A stretch of 64,000 nucleotides of DNA from Caenorhabditis remanei (Eukaryota; Nematoda; Chromadorea; Rhabditida; Rhabditidae): contig NC_071328.1 in assembly GCF_010183535.1 (NCBI RefSeq), forward strand, positions 7,130,001 through 7,194,000, read 5' to 3'. The notes below the pieces were generated by a model. It was not told the origin of the DNA. It made no database searches and saw only the letters and a program-made list of their open reading frames with translations. A program made the position numbers and the translations under genes. The number at the start of each line of letters is the position of its first letter. The stretch's first letter is position 1. Positions 1 to 12,942 of this stretch are shown here, piece after piece.

Positions 1-324
1 TTCAGTAATGAAGTGAATATCTTCTGTAACCTCCACGTCTGTGTCACTTGCTCTCAACCATCGTGCCGTGGCAGAGAACGTCGTCATCACCCGGAAACTC
101 CAGTATCTGACCCCTTCAGTTCATCGATAGACGTCTCCGACATCTCACCTCCAATAGCTGTCCGAACATCGTTCCGATTGAAACGAGAGAATCAAGCTCG
201 TCTCGAGACATCTCCGACGTCTTCATTTTCTTCCTCTTCCTCTAATTCTTCTCCTTCTGCCAATCACGTCTTCCTCGTGCCGCTTCTCTTAATCGTTGCT
301 TCAGGTGTCTTCTCCTTGTTCTGA
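1..324 (+). CDS. 3' exon of a ZP-domain (cutlin-like) surface protein, partial
   Basis: This is the C-terminal end of a gene that begins left of the window. The frame is open from base 1, and bases 1-5 (ttcag) could be a 3' splice site. The sequence starts with a Cys-rich piece (CNLHVCVTCSQPSC) like the last cysteines of nematode ZP domains. It continues through a Ser-rich spacer with a basic RLKR site, which fits the consensus furin cleavage site of ZP proteins. It ends in about 20 hydrophobic residues, as expected of a membrane or GPI-type tail, and then TGA. ZP proteins of this kind polymerise in the apical matrix or cuticle after furin release. The family call rests on the Cys spacing, furin site and tail together; the main ZP domain is off the window, so which member this is cannot be told. 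Confidence 0.6.
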   Translation, partial: FSNEVNIFCNLHVCVTCSQPSCRGRERRHHPETPVSDPFSSSIDVSDISPPIAVRTSFRLKRENQARLETSPTSSFSSSSSNSSPSANHVFLVPLLLIVASGVFSLF

Positions 325-331
325 GACTATT

Positions 332-337
332 AATAAA
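332..337 (+). terminator. poly(A) signal of the ZP-type gene
   Basis: AATAAA lies 8 bases after the stop codon at 322-324. This gives a very short 3' UTR, common in nematodes. Confidence 0.5.
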
Positions 338-937
338 ATGTTCATAAGAGAATATATAATTGGTCTTGTAGCGTTGTGTGTACACTTGGATGATTTTTTG
401 TTGGCATTTTGTCGGAAATTTTTGGAAAAGTCAGGAAATGGCAAATTGAAAGTGTTCTGTCGAAAAAGAAAATGGTAAGTGGCAGAGAGTAAAGTGATCT
501 GAAAGGTAAGTTTCCGAGAGAAAGAGACGAAATTTTCAGTTTCAGGAATAAACGGATTCATTGCTGATATTATTAGAAATTTGGATGAGAAATGAAATGA
601 CACTTGGAAAAATAACGAATAGGTTAATATAAAATGATTGAAATTTGAAATTATAAGAATTTGATGACTAGATATCAACAATAATTTACAGATATAACAT
701 GTTACCGAAAGAAGAGAATATTATTATAATTACACAAAATCAATAAATAATTTCCAGTTGAGATGTCAACGACGTTTGGAGGTTCTCATTTTGATTGGAG
801 TTGCTTTGTAGATTTCAGTTGGCTCTGAAAATTCAAGGAGCTTTGGTTCAGAATAGAATGAGATGACAGTTTCTTGAATAAAGCCAATTCACGCGTCTCT
901 CGATTTTGACAATTTTTTTCAGAAATAAAATAAAATT
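338..937. other. Intergenic gap between two convergent genes
   Basis: About 600 bases of AT-rich DNA lie between the 3' end of the ZP-type gene and the 3' end of the minus-strand gene. Short ORFs on both strands have no splice context or family motif. No clear AATAAA was seen for the minus-strand gene. Confidence 0.5.
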
Positions 938-2555
938 TTAATCAATCATACCGTTTCTCTGACGTCTTGGTCGATTATCCAACGTCAGTGAAGTCGATGG
1001 AGCAGCTGAACCGGGAGCTCTTCTTCTTACTTGACGACTTTTTGCTGACCTAGTCGACGTAGTTGGGGCATCCGTTTCGAATGAACCATCATCTGCCTCT
1101 TCAATTTCTTCCTCCTCTTCTTCTTCCTCTTCTTCCATTCCAAAATCGAGTTCGACTTCTTCGGAAACATCCTCTTCTACCGTCTTCTCCTCCGGTCCCT
1201 CCATCGCTTCATCCTTGGGCTCTTCTTTCACTTCTATCAACTCCTCTTCCACTTCCACCACAATTTTCGGTTCCTTCACTTTCACAATTCGATCTTCTAT
1301 CTCCTTGAGTAATCGATTCTTTCTATTCTGCATTTGCTTCTTCCGTCTCATTTCCTCGAAGAAATCAGTCAAATTCTCTGGATAGACAATCTTTCTGTCG
1401 AATGACATCTGTCGATTTCCCAGAATCTCTTCCTGATCATGCCCTCCGGCGTCTTCTCTCCTCTCAACACCTCCATCTTCTCTCTGATTCATCGTCTTCT
1501 TCATGTGTGCTCCTTTCTTATCTACAAAAATTTTCTGTTGTCTTCCAGAAAATGATTCAATTGAAAATTACATTTTTTCTTCACTTCTTTTCTCGGTAAG
1601 TAAGTTCGAACAGTATATCTTATCCCATCCGCTGATTCTCTTGTATCATAATTTCGGAGTCCGAATCGTTTTGTTAGATGAGAGAAGTCATCTCCCGATA
1701 CTTCTTCTGAAAACTTCATGTTGAACGATCGGCGAAGTGAGGATCAAAGAATAAAGATCGGAATCAGCTTACCAATTGGAGCGTACACAACCCTTGGATC
1801 TGGATAACGAGTCATGCACCATTTGTTGTGATCTGCCCAGTGTTTGTCGAACTGAAAATTTCAGAATTAGAAGAGTTTTGAACACTACATAAGGAACTCA
1901 CCACTTTGTGGAACTGTCTGATCAGAACTTCGTAAGCGCCTCTGTACAAGAGAAGACCTAACTCGAAGAATTGAATATTTGCTGGATCCAAAACGACAAA
2001 AAGGAGTTCTGAAAGAGGTTTTCTCCGTTCTTTATGGTACTTTTTCACTGATTCGTAAACGTCTGGAATCGAAGTTTTCAAATGTTCCATTCCTTCTTGT
2101 GCCAATTGAAACATGAATGTTGCTGGATACATTTTAAGTTCTTCCTTTTTCGTTCTCTTAAATTATTGATTATGTTTTAGGCTGAAAGAAGAAGTATAAA
2201 ACTCACGAGCATTCTCCAGAACAAATGAGCTGGAACCGAGACTAAAACTTTCTGATCTTCCGGAGGACCTAATCGAAACTCCCAACTCATAAATGTCTTC
2301 ATCTCCACAGATCTTTTGACGGCTCGAAGCTCGATTTCTTCCGTAAACGGCAGTTCCATTTCTCCCCAGAATATTCGGAGTACACCAAACTGAAATTATT
2401 GAGACGGTTATATCACTGGGAAGAGTCTAAAAATAACTCACTTTGACGTCTTTGTTAAGTCTGTCATCATCATTTGTACTGTGACATCGCATGTTGTGAT
2501 CCGGATAAATAAGTGAAGTTATATTATGATGATCTCTTGGAACTTCTTCTTTCAT
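938..2555 (-). CDS. Unrecognised 449-residue protein with acidic C-terminal region
   Basis: Six minus-strand exons join in frame: 2555-2442, 2389-2207, 2156-1902, 1851-1773, 1706-1585 and 1534-938 (1,350 nt with stop). The ATG at 2555-2553 follows a ttgtcag site, so it may be trans-spliced or have an upstream 5' UTR exon. I do not recognise the family. Residues 1-300 look like a compact soluble fold with aromatic-rich stretches (for example FGVLRIFWGEMELPF and FDKHWADHNKWC). From about residue 300 the chain turns highly charged: Lys/Arg-rich, then a run of Glu (about residues 370-390), then a basic tail with RRR. No signal peptide or membrane segment is seen. Two splice sites are weak: the acceptor before 2156 (tttaag) and the donor after 1585 (gtgaag), so those joins are the least sure. 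An acidic-basic tail like this suggests a nuclear or nucleic-acid-associated protein, but that is only inference. Confidence 0.75.
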
Positions 2556-5500
2556 CGTTATCTGACAATTCAAAATTTGAATTAGATCACGAAAAACAAG
2601 CAAAATTCAAAGAGAAACTGAGTAGTTGAGAATAAGCTGAACAAGCTGGGGAAAAGTGCATAAAATCGATTAAATGCGTCCAACTATTTTTAAGGTTTTG
2701 ATCCACATCTTTGGCAGATAAATTCGTATAATAGCATTAAAAAAGAGGAGGAAAAGTTGAACCAAAAAGCCTATTTTCCAAAATACTGATAATACGTGAG
2801 GCTCATCAGAAAATAAGTTAGAAGAAGAAGAAAATGCTCCTAGAAAAAAGAGAGAGATGAAGAAAACTCAATAGACACAGAGAACGAATAAATGCAGTAT
2901 GTTTGTGTCCTCTTCGTGTCTCTTCAATTCTCGTCATCTCTCTTATGAGTATTTCACCATTAGAACAGAAATGGCAACAAATGAAGAACGAACGTCTTCT
3001 CTCCGTGATCACAGGACCATGTCAAGATTTCCAACAATTGGTTGTCTCCACCGAAACAAACAAGCGGGGCCACTAGGTAGACCACTACTTTTTTTGATCT
3101 TCAACATACCCAAATTTGACCTACAATGCGTTTTGAATCTATCCAGAATTGTTTTCAGACTGAATATCCTAAAGACTACTGCACTTCTGTCATTTACTGG
3201 AAAGTGTACAAGCATGCGTTTCAGAAATATTTCGAGTCATTTTCAGGGTACATATTAACTCAATTGATAAAACATTTTTTCTGGTTCAATTTGTGTTTCT
3301 CTTTAAAAAAAAGTGTTGTGTACGCCAAGCAGTTATAGAACAGATTCGCCTCCAATTGAAGAGAAGTTCGAGGTCGTCTTAGTAATACTGGATGACTGAA
3401 AAGTGACATTTTCGTGGTACGGTTGACTAAAAAGTGGTAGATATGTACAGTACCGTGCAGTAAGTTGGCTTTTTTCCGGTGAAAATGACCAACTTTGAGA
3501 GGGTGTTACGATATCACTGATTGTTCTACAAAGTAAATCATGTATAAACTACACAGAACAAAAGGAAAGCTAAATTTTTGTTGTTGACAACTTTTTTGTA
3601 CGAACACTCCCTAGCAAGTTACATATCGACAAAGGAATTTCTCCCCCAAATCGTCCCATTTCAGTGCAAAATAGAGTGATTTTAGAGCTGTCCCTTGAAA
3701 TGACCATAACTCTCTAGGGAGTGTCCGTACAAAAAAGTTGGCAACTACAAAAATGAAGATCTATCTTTGTTCTGTATGGTTTATACATAATTCACTTTGT
3801 GGGACAATCTGTAATACCGTAACATAATCTCAAAGTTGGCCATGTTCAACTGAAAAACGTCAACTTGTATATTACTGCACGGTACTGTCCATATGTACCA
3901 CTTTTTAGTCGACAATACCACCAAAAAGTCACTTTTCAGGCGTCGTTATGAAGTTGCTTCTAACTGATAAAATCTTTTATGAATATCGAACTATGTTTTG
4001 TTGGATCAGTTGGTTCGTGATTTTTTTCCCGAAAAACATGTTTTTTTCAATAGTAATTTTTGAAAAACGTGTTTTGGGGCACTTTGATCTATAATTACAG
4101 TAAGTTGATGAATTTAAGTAGTTCTAGAGTGAATTTAGTGATAAAAAGTTTGAAATTATTTTTGGGGTGTTAAAATTCAAAAAAAAATCCCTTGCCCCGG
4201 CCCGTCTAATGACAAGTATGCAGTTTGTGCACAAATTGAATGAGAATATTTCCGTACCCCTTCCATCCTTCACCGGTCCTCCTTCCCTTATTTCTCAATT
4301 CCTGCCACACGCATTGCCACATCATAAAACTTTGATTGCATCCATTAAACTCGATAATTATTGAACACAAAGAGCAGGGTGCGTACCACTCGAAAATGTG
4401 TTTGTGCTGTGTTATGTTTGGTGCGTGTGCTCTTAATTTTTATCAGGTAAGACGAATGTATTCTCGTGTTCAACGTGGACAAGGAAACTATTTCAACCAA
4501 CAGAAGTCGTAAACTGATTGTTGATAGTTAAGTGGAATGATAGTCAAGTGATGAATACATTTTAGTGGTCGGGGAATGGAGCAAAACTTCTTTTTTCGGT
4601 TCTTATCAGTTTACTTTGTTCCGTCAATCAACCACAAGATAGGGTATGGCAGGTGCTTCTGATTGACAGTTGTCGAGTCTGAAAGTTGAAAAGTGTTTGT
4701 TGATCCAACTCTCTGCTTGGTTTGGTAACATGAGAAAACACCTGTGAGTCCAGACATACCCTTTCTCACTTTTCTGTCTCAAAATACCAAAGAGGCGATC
4801 ATTTTCAGACGGTTGTCACGAAATTTTATCACAGATTCTACCGTAACGTATCTCCGCAGCACAACCATGCCAGAAAGCCCTTTGTCTGTTGCCTCTGGAC
4901 CTTTCATCCAAAACCATCTCAAAACTTTTTCTTGCTCTTTTCTCAAAAATTTGCACGTCTATCAGCAACTTCTTTGTTCCTCGGTCTTCTTTGTGCTGGT
5001 TCGGCGCACAATCCGTGCTCACATACACAGACATACGAGACGTTACGTGATTTATTTCTTGGTGTGATGCGCGCTCATTCCCCTTCTTCCCGCCTTCTGA
5101 CAGGCAAAAGAGAAAGAGATATGATTGATGCGAGCGACCCTTTTCTCCGGCTTGAAGAACCATCGTCCCCGCCGGGAATACTTCAGGAGAGGTTGAAGAG
5201 ATTGGAGAGGTTTTTGAAACAGACACGAAGAGACACGGGTCGGAGAGAAAGCAGAGCTTTTTTGGTTTGGCTCGGTCAAGCTTGGTCAGTTTTCAATAGA
5301 AGCTTTGCTCAAATGAGAAATATAGAAATGGTGCGATGTCATCGAAGTAGCGGGAAGGTGACACAGAAGTCGTTCGGTGATAGATTGGGTCAAGGATTTT
5401 TTAATTCTAAAAATATCATCTGGAAATTTTGGGAAGATTTCAGAACAAGCAAGGACAAATTGTGAAAAGTAGCATATCCTTCTGAGTATACTTTACTTAT

Positions 5501-7852
5501 AAACACCGTAACTCATCACAAATGTAAATATAGATCAAACTCAGAATCCCAGATGCCACTCCAACGAATTTCTGGGAAGAACTGATCGCACAAAATTAGA
5601 ATCAGAATCTTCTTCTAGATCATGTTTCCGTTTCCTCTATGATACGGGTTTCTGGTGCAGGACTCAAAAAAGGATTCCGATAGTTTTCTGGTATTGTAAG
5701 AATAAGTCGGCTTATCTGAGTCTTCATTCGAAATACCTTTGATTCTTCAGAGCAGTTCCTATAGCTGAAAAGTAGCTACCCCCCTACCAAACATTTATAT
5801 GTGACCTCTCCACAGTTATGTAATTATTATGGAATTAAATATCCCATTGGATTCATGAATTGTTCCGAAATGACCGGTGGTTTTGATTTTGTGGTGACTG
5901 ACTCTTTGACATGACATTTTTCGTTTCGTTCAATCTCCAATTGGCATGTAAATGAGCCCCCTACGATATGAAGTGCCTTTCCCCTTCCATACGTCTCTCT
6001 TTTGGCGGCAAAATGCATATCTCTCCTCTTCTTTTCCCCAACAATTGAATTAATCTAAACCCCCCTTCTATTCCCTTTGTCTCCACAATCTGTACGAACG
6101 GGGTGCGTGATTCTTGAAATATGCTCCAGAGTGACAAATTGAGCATCAGCAGACTTTTGGATGAACGGGGTGACGTGTGATTCATTTGTGGCAGATGGCT
6201 GGTGATGGTGGGCAAGAGGGAAGAGGATGGGCATAACAAAAACTGTAGAATGAAGGATGGTGGGGCAGATGGAACTGGGAGATAAGCTGTCTATGACATA
6301 CGAATCGACTCGGCTCGAGAAGAAGTTCAACATATTCCGACTGGGTTGGATACCCAACACTTCCAGCAAAGGGAATCTGATATGTCTGGATGGGTTTCTT
6401 GCATATTCGCACACCTCTTACAGTAATCCTACCCTCGAGGGCACACTTCAATCGGACCCACCTGTCTAAAATCTATTCCCAAGCACAAAAATAATAAATT
6501 TTCCGGTCAGGCAGCTGACCCTCAAACGAGAACACAAGCACCATTACATAGAAGCAGGTGTCATTTTGTAACACTATTCGGGTTATGTTTACAAAACTTT
6601 GGTAGAAAAACAAACGAACAAGTGCGAGAATGTCAACGTTTTCATGAACAGTTTTTTCTTCTTCATTTCTCAATATCTTTTGATTCGAGATCAAGAATCA
6701 GTTTCATCAAGCTTAATTCCGATAACTGATATGATAGTGCGTATTCAGCAGAGTAGCTGCTTCCTGTTAACTCAAACCGTGTCTTTACATAAAAACTCTA
6801 GTAGTCACTATTAACTATTTTGTGATAAGAAACCAACCGATGCGCTCCCTGCGTAACCCATTAACAACCACAACCACCACCACGACTACTACTATTAGAA
6901 ACAGAAAAAGTATGAGTTCAAACAACAAATCTGATTTTGTCTCCCCCGGTTTTCTCTCGGTTTCAAGACAATTGGACCCAAACGAGCCGAGATTTTAGAA
7001 ACATACACATACTGAAAAGTGCACAATGTGTAACTTTGTTTGGGAAGGGAAAGGAGAGAAAAGGAGATTAGCGCTAGAAGACGAAAAAAGAAAATGGAAC
7101 TCTTTTTTGGTTGGAGAAGACGAAGGATGGAACAAATGGAACACGATTGACTGGTTTTGAGAAGTTTCGAAATTTTGGAGATTCTTAGTTAGCAGAGACA
7201 TCTATCTGAGAAGTTCTTCAATAACTGGGATTTCAAAAAGACATTTGAACGAACTTTGGGGAATGCAGAGTTCTTTACAGACAGGCTTTATGAAGAGACG
7301 ATGAACGGGAATTGTAGTGTCGAACATTAAACCAGCTTACATGAACTGGATGAGCTACTAATGAACACTCCAAAAAAACAACAGTTCTGAAACTCTAAAA
7401 CAACAGAGTTAGCATTCGATAGAAGCCTATCATGATGATTTTGCTCTCTGTTTCTCTCTATTTCTTCCCGTTATCGAATGCTTCCATTTCTTTCCATATT
7501 TATTACAGGCCGTCATAAAAACTTCTCACTCTCCTTTTATTTCTCCCGTTGGAGCGCCAATCGACCAACCGACCGAAAAAAAAGAACACAAGCTCTCAAT
7601 TTCTCTTTTTCTCTCTACCATGCATACAAATATCTGATAACCGAAGGACCCCCACCAACCACTAAACTCCGCCCACATTTTGGGTCATTTGTCAACGAAG
7701 AGAGACGGAGAGACGGCTGCCACTGGTAGTATCTAGAGAGAGAGGGTGTCCCTTCTTCTTCTTCTTTTCCTTCATTGTTACTTCTTCTCATCATTTCCCT
7801 TTTCACTACTAAACCTATTGGACCTCTCACTAACCCATTCCATTATCACATA
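2556..7852. other. Divergent intergenic region upstream of the Frizzled gene
   Basis: About 5.3 kb lies between the start of the minus-strand gene and the Frizzled start codon. It holds the palindromic repeat at 3396-3939. A more GC-rich stretch at 4930-5460 is open in one plus frame for 177 codons, but has no in-frame ATG near its start and no family motif. It likely carries promoters for both flanking genes. No gene is supported. Confidence 0.6.
3396..3939. repeat. Palindromic repeat, copy 1 of a two-copy family (MITE-like)
   Basis: The two ends are inverted copies: CTGAAAAGTGAC at 3396-3407 and GTCACTTTTCAG at 3928-3939. Further in, GTACAGTACCGTGCAG pairs with CTGCACGGTACTGT. Nearly the whole element folds back on itself around a centre near 3670. 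The inner part (for example TTTTTTGTACGAACACTCCC) recurs in the element at 20694-21150. There is no coding capacity, so it is most likely a non-autonomous DNA transposon or foldback element. Confidence 0.8.
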
Positions 7853-10800
7853 ATGGGACCATCATTTCGTGGTTTTCTGGTTCTCCTCCTAGGTGTTCTT
7901 GGAGTTGGAGCACAAAGGTGTCAACGAGTGGATCATGAGATGTGCGCAGAGTTACCGTATAATTTAACGAGGTTAGTTCTTTTCAATTGTTTTTAATTTA
8001 TGAAAGGGGTCAAAGTTGGAACTATTGAGAGTATTGTTCAATCTATTACTCTGCGTTTGATGAATCTGAAATCGTTTATTTTTCTTCAAGTTTTAGTTTG
8101 ACTCTCCGGAAGTTTTAGATTTCAGTCGTGTAGTTCCGATTAGTTGGGACGTCAAACCCAGCACCAGATAATACTTTTCTGGTGCATTGTAACTAGTTTC
8201 TTTCATTCCCCTTGTCATTATCATACCACGTGTCACACTTTTGTTCCACTATTCCGTATACTAAATCAATATATTCATAATCAAAGTGTATCTTCTTCCC
8301 GTCCAACAGCTACCAAACGAACCAATCGATCACTTATCAGTTAGTTATCAGTAATACACACACACGCAATAAATGCACCAACCAACCGATTTTCCTTCTG
8401 TCCAAAAAATTTCATCAGACGCGGAAAAAGCAACGTGGCAATAGTTAGTCGCTAAAAAACTAACTAAACAGGTGGCAATAATAACAATATGTGTGCTATG
8501 AAGGGGAGACCTATAGCCTTGAAGCACAAATTGATAGGCTCGTAAATCTTAGAAATGATGCTCGATGGGATGCTCCATCCTATTGAGAATTGGGAAGAAG
8601 AAGGAGAAGAGAAAGTAAGTATTACACCTCGGACTAGGATGAGAAAAAAGTTGGAAATAGTTTGGTTAGAATTATGGAATTTCTATAGAAAATACAAGGG
8701 TCCTTTGATGATGATGAGACTGATTCCTTTACAGTGAGAAGTCGTGAAGTTCTCACATTTTAGAGATTTTTCCATTCGCCTGAATCAAACAAATAGAGAT
8801 CATCTCAGACATTAATTCAGGGAATTTATTTATTCCCATGGTGTGTTTCAATAAAAAGTGTGAAATGAAATTCTCAAACTGAGTTTTCATATTCATTAAA
8901 TTAGTCTTAACCTAATCATTCCAACACAGACCATTGTTCTTATGCTCCCGTCTGTTCATATTGTTTATCTATAATATAATCTATTGGGTGGTATACATTT
9001 GTATGTATATAAAACCTAGAACCTATCAATTTGTAAACACTTCCTCTCTTTCCATCAATCCTCCAAGTGTTTGTAAACTGTTGATTTCCCCTTCATACAG
9101 ATGGCCTCTAGAGTTGTCTCTTCGAATAGAACGAACTGACAAACATTGGGTGTTGAAAAAGCGCCACATGGCATGACAAGTGGACCGTATGTTGCGAAGC
9201 GAAGAATTCACAAATTCCGACACGTTTTTGATTAATGGAGGATTTTGAAGGAAGGGAGACATTTTGAAAAAGTCACTATTACCTGGTCACAGGCTATATG
9301 CGCATTCCAACAGACAATCTCTAATCAAATTTATTGACCGAAGAGAAAAATCACTTTTGTTTTGATATACATTTAGTGTGTAAAAAATAAGAAATCTATC
9401 CATTCAGCCAGCCCGATGAGCAACTGTTTTGTACTCGAATCCCGCGATTTATCCATCTCCTGTTGGGTAGATCCAGTGGGTGATTTAGTATGATTGTTTT
9501 ATGAGGAAAATTGGACGGATAAGAGGGATAAGAGTTGGGGATAGCGGAAAGAAATCACATCAAGTTCTAGTTTAATTGGTTTTTGTGGAAACTAAATTGG
9601 AGAGAAGCGGGAAAAGATTGAACTGTGAAGTGAGAGTTCTGCATGTGCAGGTTAGGCATATCCGATTCGATCCGGTTAGAAGTAACTAGGAATGTTTAGT
9701 CCTCAAGCTATTCAGAAGCGACAGACGCCCTGCCCCAGTCAGTCGAATCTTCTCAAATCGATCAAACTTCCCAAAAAAAAGATCCATCATTTACATCTCC
9801 CCTAACTCCGTCCTGTCCAAACAGAAATCCCTTCATCGACCTTCTCAAATTCATCACTCCTTCTCCTCCATTCTTCCTTCCCCCCGTTTTCCAAATGATT
9901 TCCGGTGTCCATCCGGACCAAAAACGATTAGTTAGTACTCTTCTTCCTCTCCTCAGAAAAATAAAAAAAAGAGTCAGAAAGGGAACAAAGTTGCATACAA
10001 ATAGTTCTGGGTTGTGCTGGGGACTCTTCTTCTGTTTCGGAGCCTGGTTCGAAGAGGAAGAGCAGAGTGATATATAGACGGGCTTATACTATCTGCTAGC
10101 CATATTTCACGCAGTGACTCTCTGCGAGAGAGAGCACGTGAATTGAAGAGACGCAGAACAGTTGCTCCGGAGAGGAAGGACTCCATCAACACAACTGCTC
10201 CCTATCTCCTATCAATTGTATCTGAGCCACTGAAGATATGAGCAGAGTTTTTTGAAACAGATGGAAACTTCTTGATAAATGGGATAAAAAGTTCGAAAGT
10301 TTGCCGAACTTTTGATCTCAAGGGACTGTGAAAGTCTAAATTTCGAAGATTTCTTTACCACCTAAACATTTTATTTTTCAGTTTTCCGAACCTTGTCGGA
10401 GAGGAATCATTCAAAGATGCTTCTGAATCAATTCTCACCTACAAACCACTTCTATCAGTTGTTTGCTCTGAACAACTCAAATTCTTCTTATGTTCCGTCT
10501 ACTTCCCAATGTGCAATGAGAAAGTAAGTCACTATTATCTATTTCCCAAATACCCAACACATTCGAAAACTATTTTCAGCTAGCCCACCCAATTGGTCCA
10601 TGTCGCCCACTATGCCTTTCCGTCCAGGAAAAGTGTCTTCCGGTACTTGAATCTTTTGGTTTCTCATGGCCAGAAGTCATCCGATGTGACAAATTTCCAT
10701 TGGAGAATAATCGAGAGAAAATGTGTATGAAGGGACCGAATGAGCAAGGAGCAATACAGGATGAACGGGCGAAATATGCTGCTGCCGAGAGGGTAAGTAC

Positions 10801-12668
10801 CAATGGGATAAGTGTGTCTAGTATAATTATCCGTGTCATTTGACCTAACCCTTGCGAAGAAAACTAACTGATAAAATCTCCGTAACTTTTGTCAGAGAGG
10901 TTACGTAACTAGATAAACACCGCAAGACTCCTTACCGTTTTAGCCGCAAATCAATCATTTTTTACAGGAAAATAACGATGATGAGGAAGATAAACGACGG
11001 GAGGCCGATAGACTGAACGGCAAATGTCCACAAGATGAGGTGTTCCTTAATCGATCATCGAAATGTGTACCGTTGTGTTCGAATCCACAAAAAGTTGGAC
11101 AGGTGAGGAGAGGGAGATGAAAAGAGTTGGTATGGAGAGGATTTTGTGATAGACTGCGTGGGGAACACCTAACTCTTCCAACTCAAACAAACTGTTCTAT
11201 GTATAGTTTTTTTTTAATTCCAGACTGACCGTGAATCTGCCACACGTCTTCTCCTCTTCCTCTCCTTGAGCTCCGTGATTCTCACAATTCTGTCTGTCTT
11301 CATTGTTGGACTATCGTAAGTATTCGCTTGTGTGATCGTGTGTCTTATTTTTCAAATTCTCATCAGGATCTACTTCAGAAGACTCGAATTACTTCATTCA
11401 CTGCCAGAAACTGCAATGTTCTTCTCTTGTATTGCTTTCTGTGTCACTTCGACCATTTATATCATCAGTGTTTCTTTCAAAGACCAGGTGAGTATTCTGC
11501 AAAAAATCTGATTGGATTGGAGAGATCGAATCAAGCAACAATGCAAAAAGTTTTCAGTTCCAAATATCGTGCACTGATTACACTCATCACCTTCTATTTG
11601 TTGTCGGAGGATTATCCCATGTCCCTTGTTCTTCCGTGGCTTCTTTGATCTACTACTCGGCCACGTGTTCGAGATTATGGTGGCTTCTGATCTGCTTCTC
11701 TTGGAACAAAGCTACAAGAACAGCGAATCTTTTGGTAAGGATTTGAAAAAGCAGAAAGTTTGAAAAAAAATACATTAATTCTTACAAAATATGCTCATGA
11801 CTAATTTAAAATCTTTTCAGGACGAGTCCCGAACGCGTGTCATTATGTTGATCCTGGGTGTTCCATTGGCTCCGTTGATGTTGGCTCTTCTAGCCAAAGC
11901 AGTTGCAGCAAACCCTCTGACAGGACTCTGTTTCATTGGACAAGCAAGTGCTGGAACCGATTGGATCTTCAATTTCTGTCGAGAATTGATTCTTTTCTTG
12001 ATCAGTTCAATTGCATTATCATCAGCATGTTGTCGATTATTGGGATCAGATGATCAAGAAGTCAATGGATTCGCAGGAGTCATTGCAGCTATTTATCCAA
12101 TTGTTGCTCTATTCTACATGTTATTCTTCATCAATGATGCAACTCAACCAAATCTTGCATTGGATCGAAGTTTCAACGCTGTATCGGCAACTAAATTCTC
12201 ATTCGATATGCTCCTCAGTTTCATTATGTGTGCATTCTGTCTCGTCTACTTGCTGTTCAAAATTGCAAGATCTTCGTGAGTTTTCGAAATTTAAAGAATT
12301 ATAAAAACAAAAAATCACAGAATTTGAAGGAAATTAAAAATGGTGCTCACACCTTTTTTGCGACATTTGTATTTTTATTTCCTAGAATAGGACATGTACC
12401 ATTGTGGGCGGTGTTTTTGTTTCTGTAAAAAATCCACAATTTTGTCTAAAAACAGTGTTATTTTCAAACAGCCTGATTTGTGAGTGATCGGAGTTTTCAA
12501 CTATGCTTTCTATGAATTTTTCCGAAGAAAAATATTAATTCTTTCAGATCGAAAGTAAGCAAAGAAGGATATCAACCAGCCGTCCCAAAACTTCCCCAAC
12601 CAGCGATCCCTGGAAGTGTTCGATCGAATACCTATGCTTCTACATTCAGAACAAACAATATGATCTGA
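7853..12668 (+). CDS. mig-1: Frizzled-class Wnt receptor (probable MIG-1 orthologue)
   Basis: Nine exons join in frame to 524 residues: 7853-7971, 10382-10523, 10580-10792, 10968-11102, 11224-11315, 11367-11487, 11558-11734, 11821-12275 and 12548-12668. A signal peptide (about residues 1-21) leads into the cysteine-rich Wnt-binding domain (about 23-145), which has all ten cysteines: [33 protein letters not shown] and RC..MC. An acidic linker and a second Cys pair follow, then seven membrane segments from about residue 208, including [12 protein letters not shown]. Family role: Wnt reception at the cell surface, signalling through Dishevelled. The CRD resembles the Fz4 type. The cytoplasmic tail is short (about 45 residues), and no KTxxxW motif follows the last membrane segment. 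The Frizzled call is very secure. The mig-1 symbol rests on remembered linkage to zfh-2 on C. elegans chromosome I and the divergent tail, so treat it as probable. Confidence 0.93.
7972..10381 (+). other. Long first intron of the Frizzled gene
   Basis: This 2.4-kb intron splits the CRD after the second cysteine (phase 2). It runs from gttagt to ttttcag. Long first introns in nematode developmental genes often carry enhancers. I see no gene in it, only AT-rich sequence with short CA and GA runs. Confidence 0.7.
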
Positions 12669-12936
12669 AGTTTCAAAAAAAGAGAAACTGAGAAAAAGCT
12701 GGAGAGTTCTTCAGAAAAGCCATTCAATAGAATTTTTTCCTACCTGCTTTTACAATTTTTCTAATTTTTTCCACCAACTCCCGGTCACTTTTCCCTTTTT
12801 TGCCGAATTCTTCATACTTTTTACGGGTTGATTAGATAGAAAAAGAAGGTGGTCTCATGTATTGTTCTGTAATATTTTAAATAGATATTTTATGTATGCA
12901 TCAAGAAAAATATGACTAATGTATTCATGTTTCTCC

Positions 12937-12942
12937 AATAAA
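12937..12942 (+). terminator. Poly(A) signal of the Frizzled gene
   Basis: AATAAA lies about 270 bases after the stop codon and is followed by further AATAAA-like copies in an A-rich stretch to 12970. Confidence 0.6.

Noticed and set aside
4932..5465. 177-codon plus-strand open frame upstream of the Frizzled gene
   Set aside because: It has no ATG near its start (the first is beyond codon 40), no family motif, and a long opposite-strand ORF over the same GC-richer stretch, which suggests a composition effect.
9420..9480. Possible tRNA B-box (CTCGAATCCCG)
   Set aside because: No matching A-box or cloverleaf arms could be found upstream.
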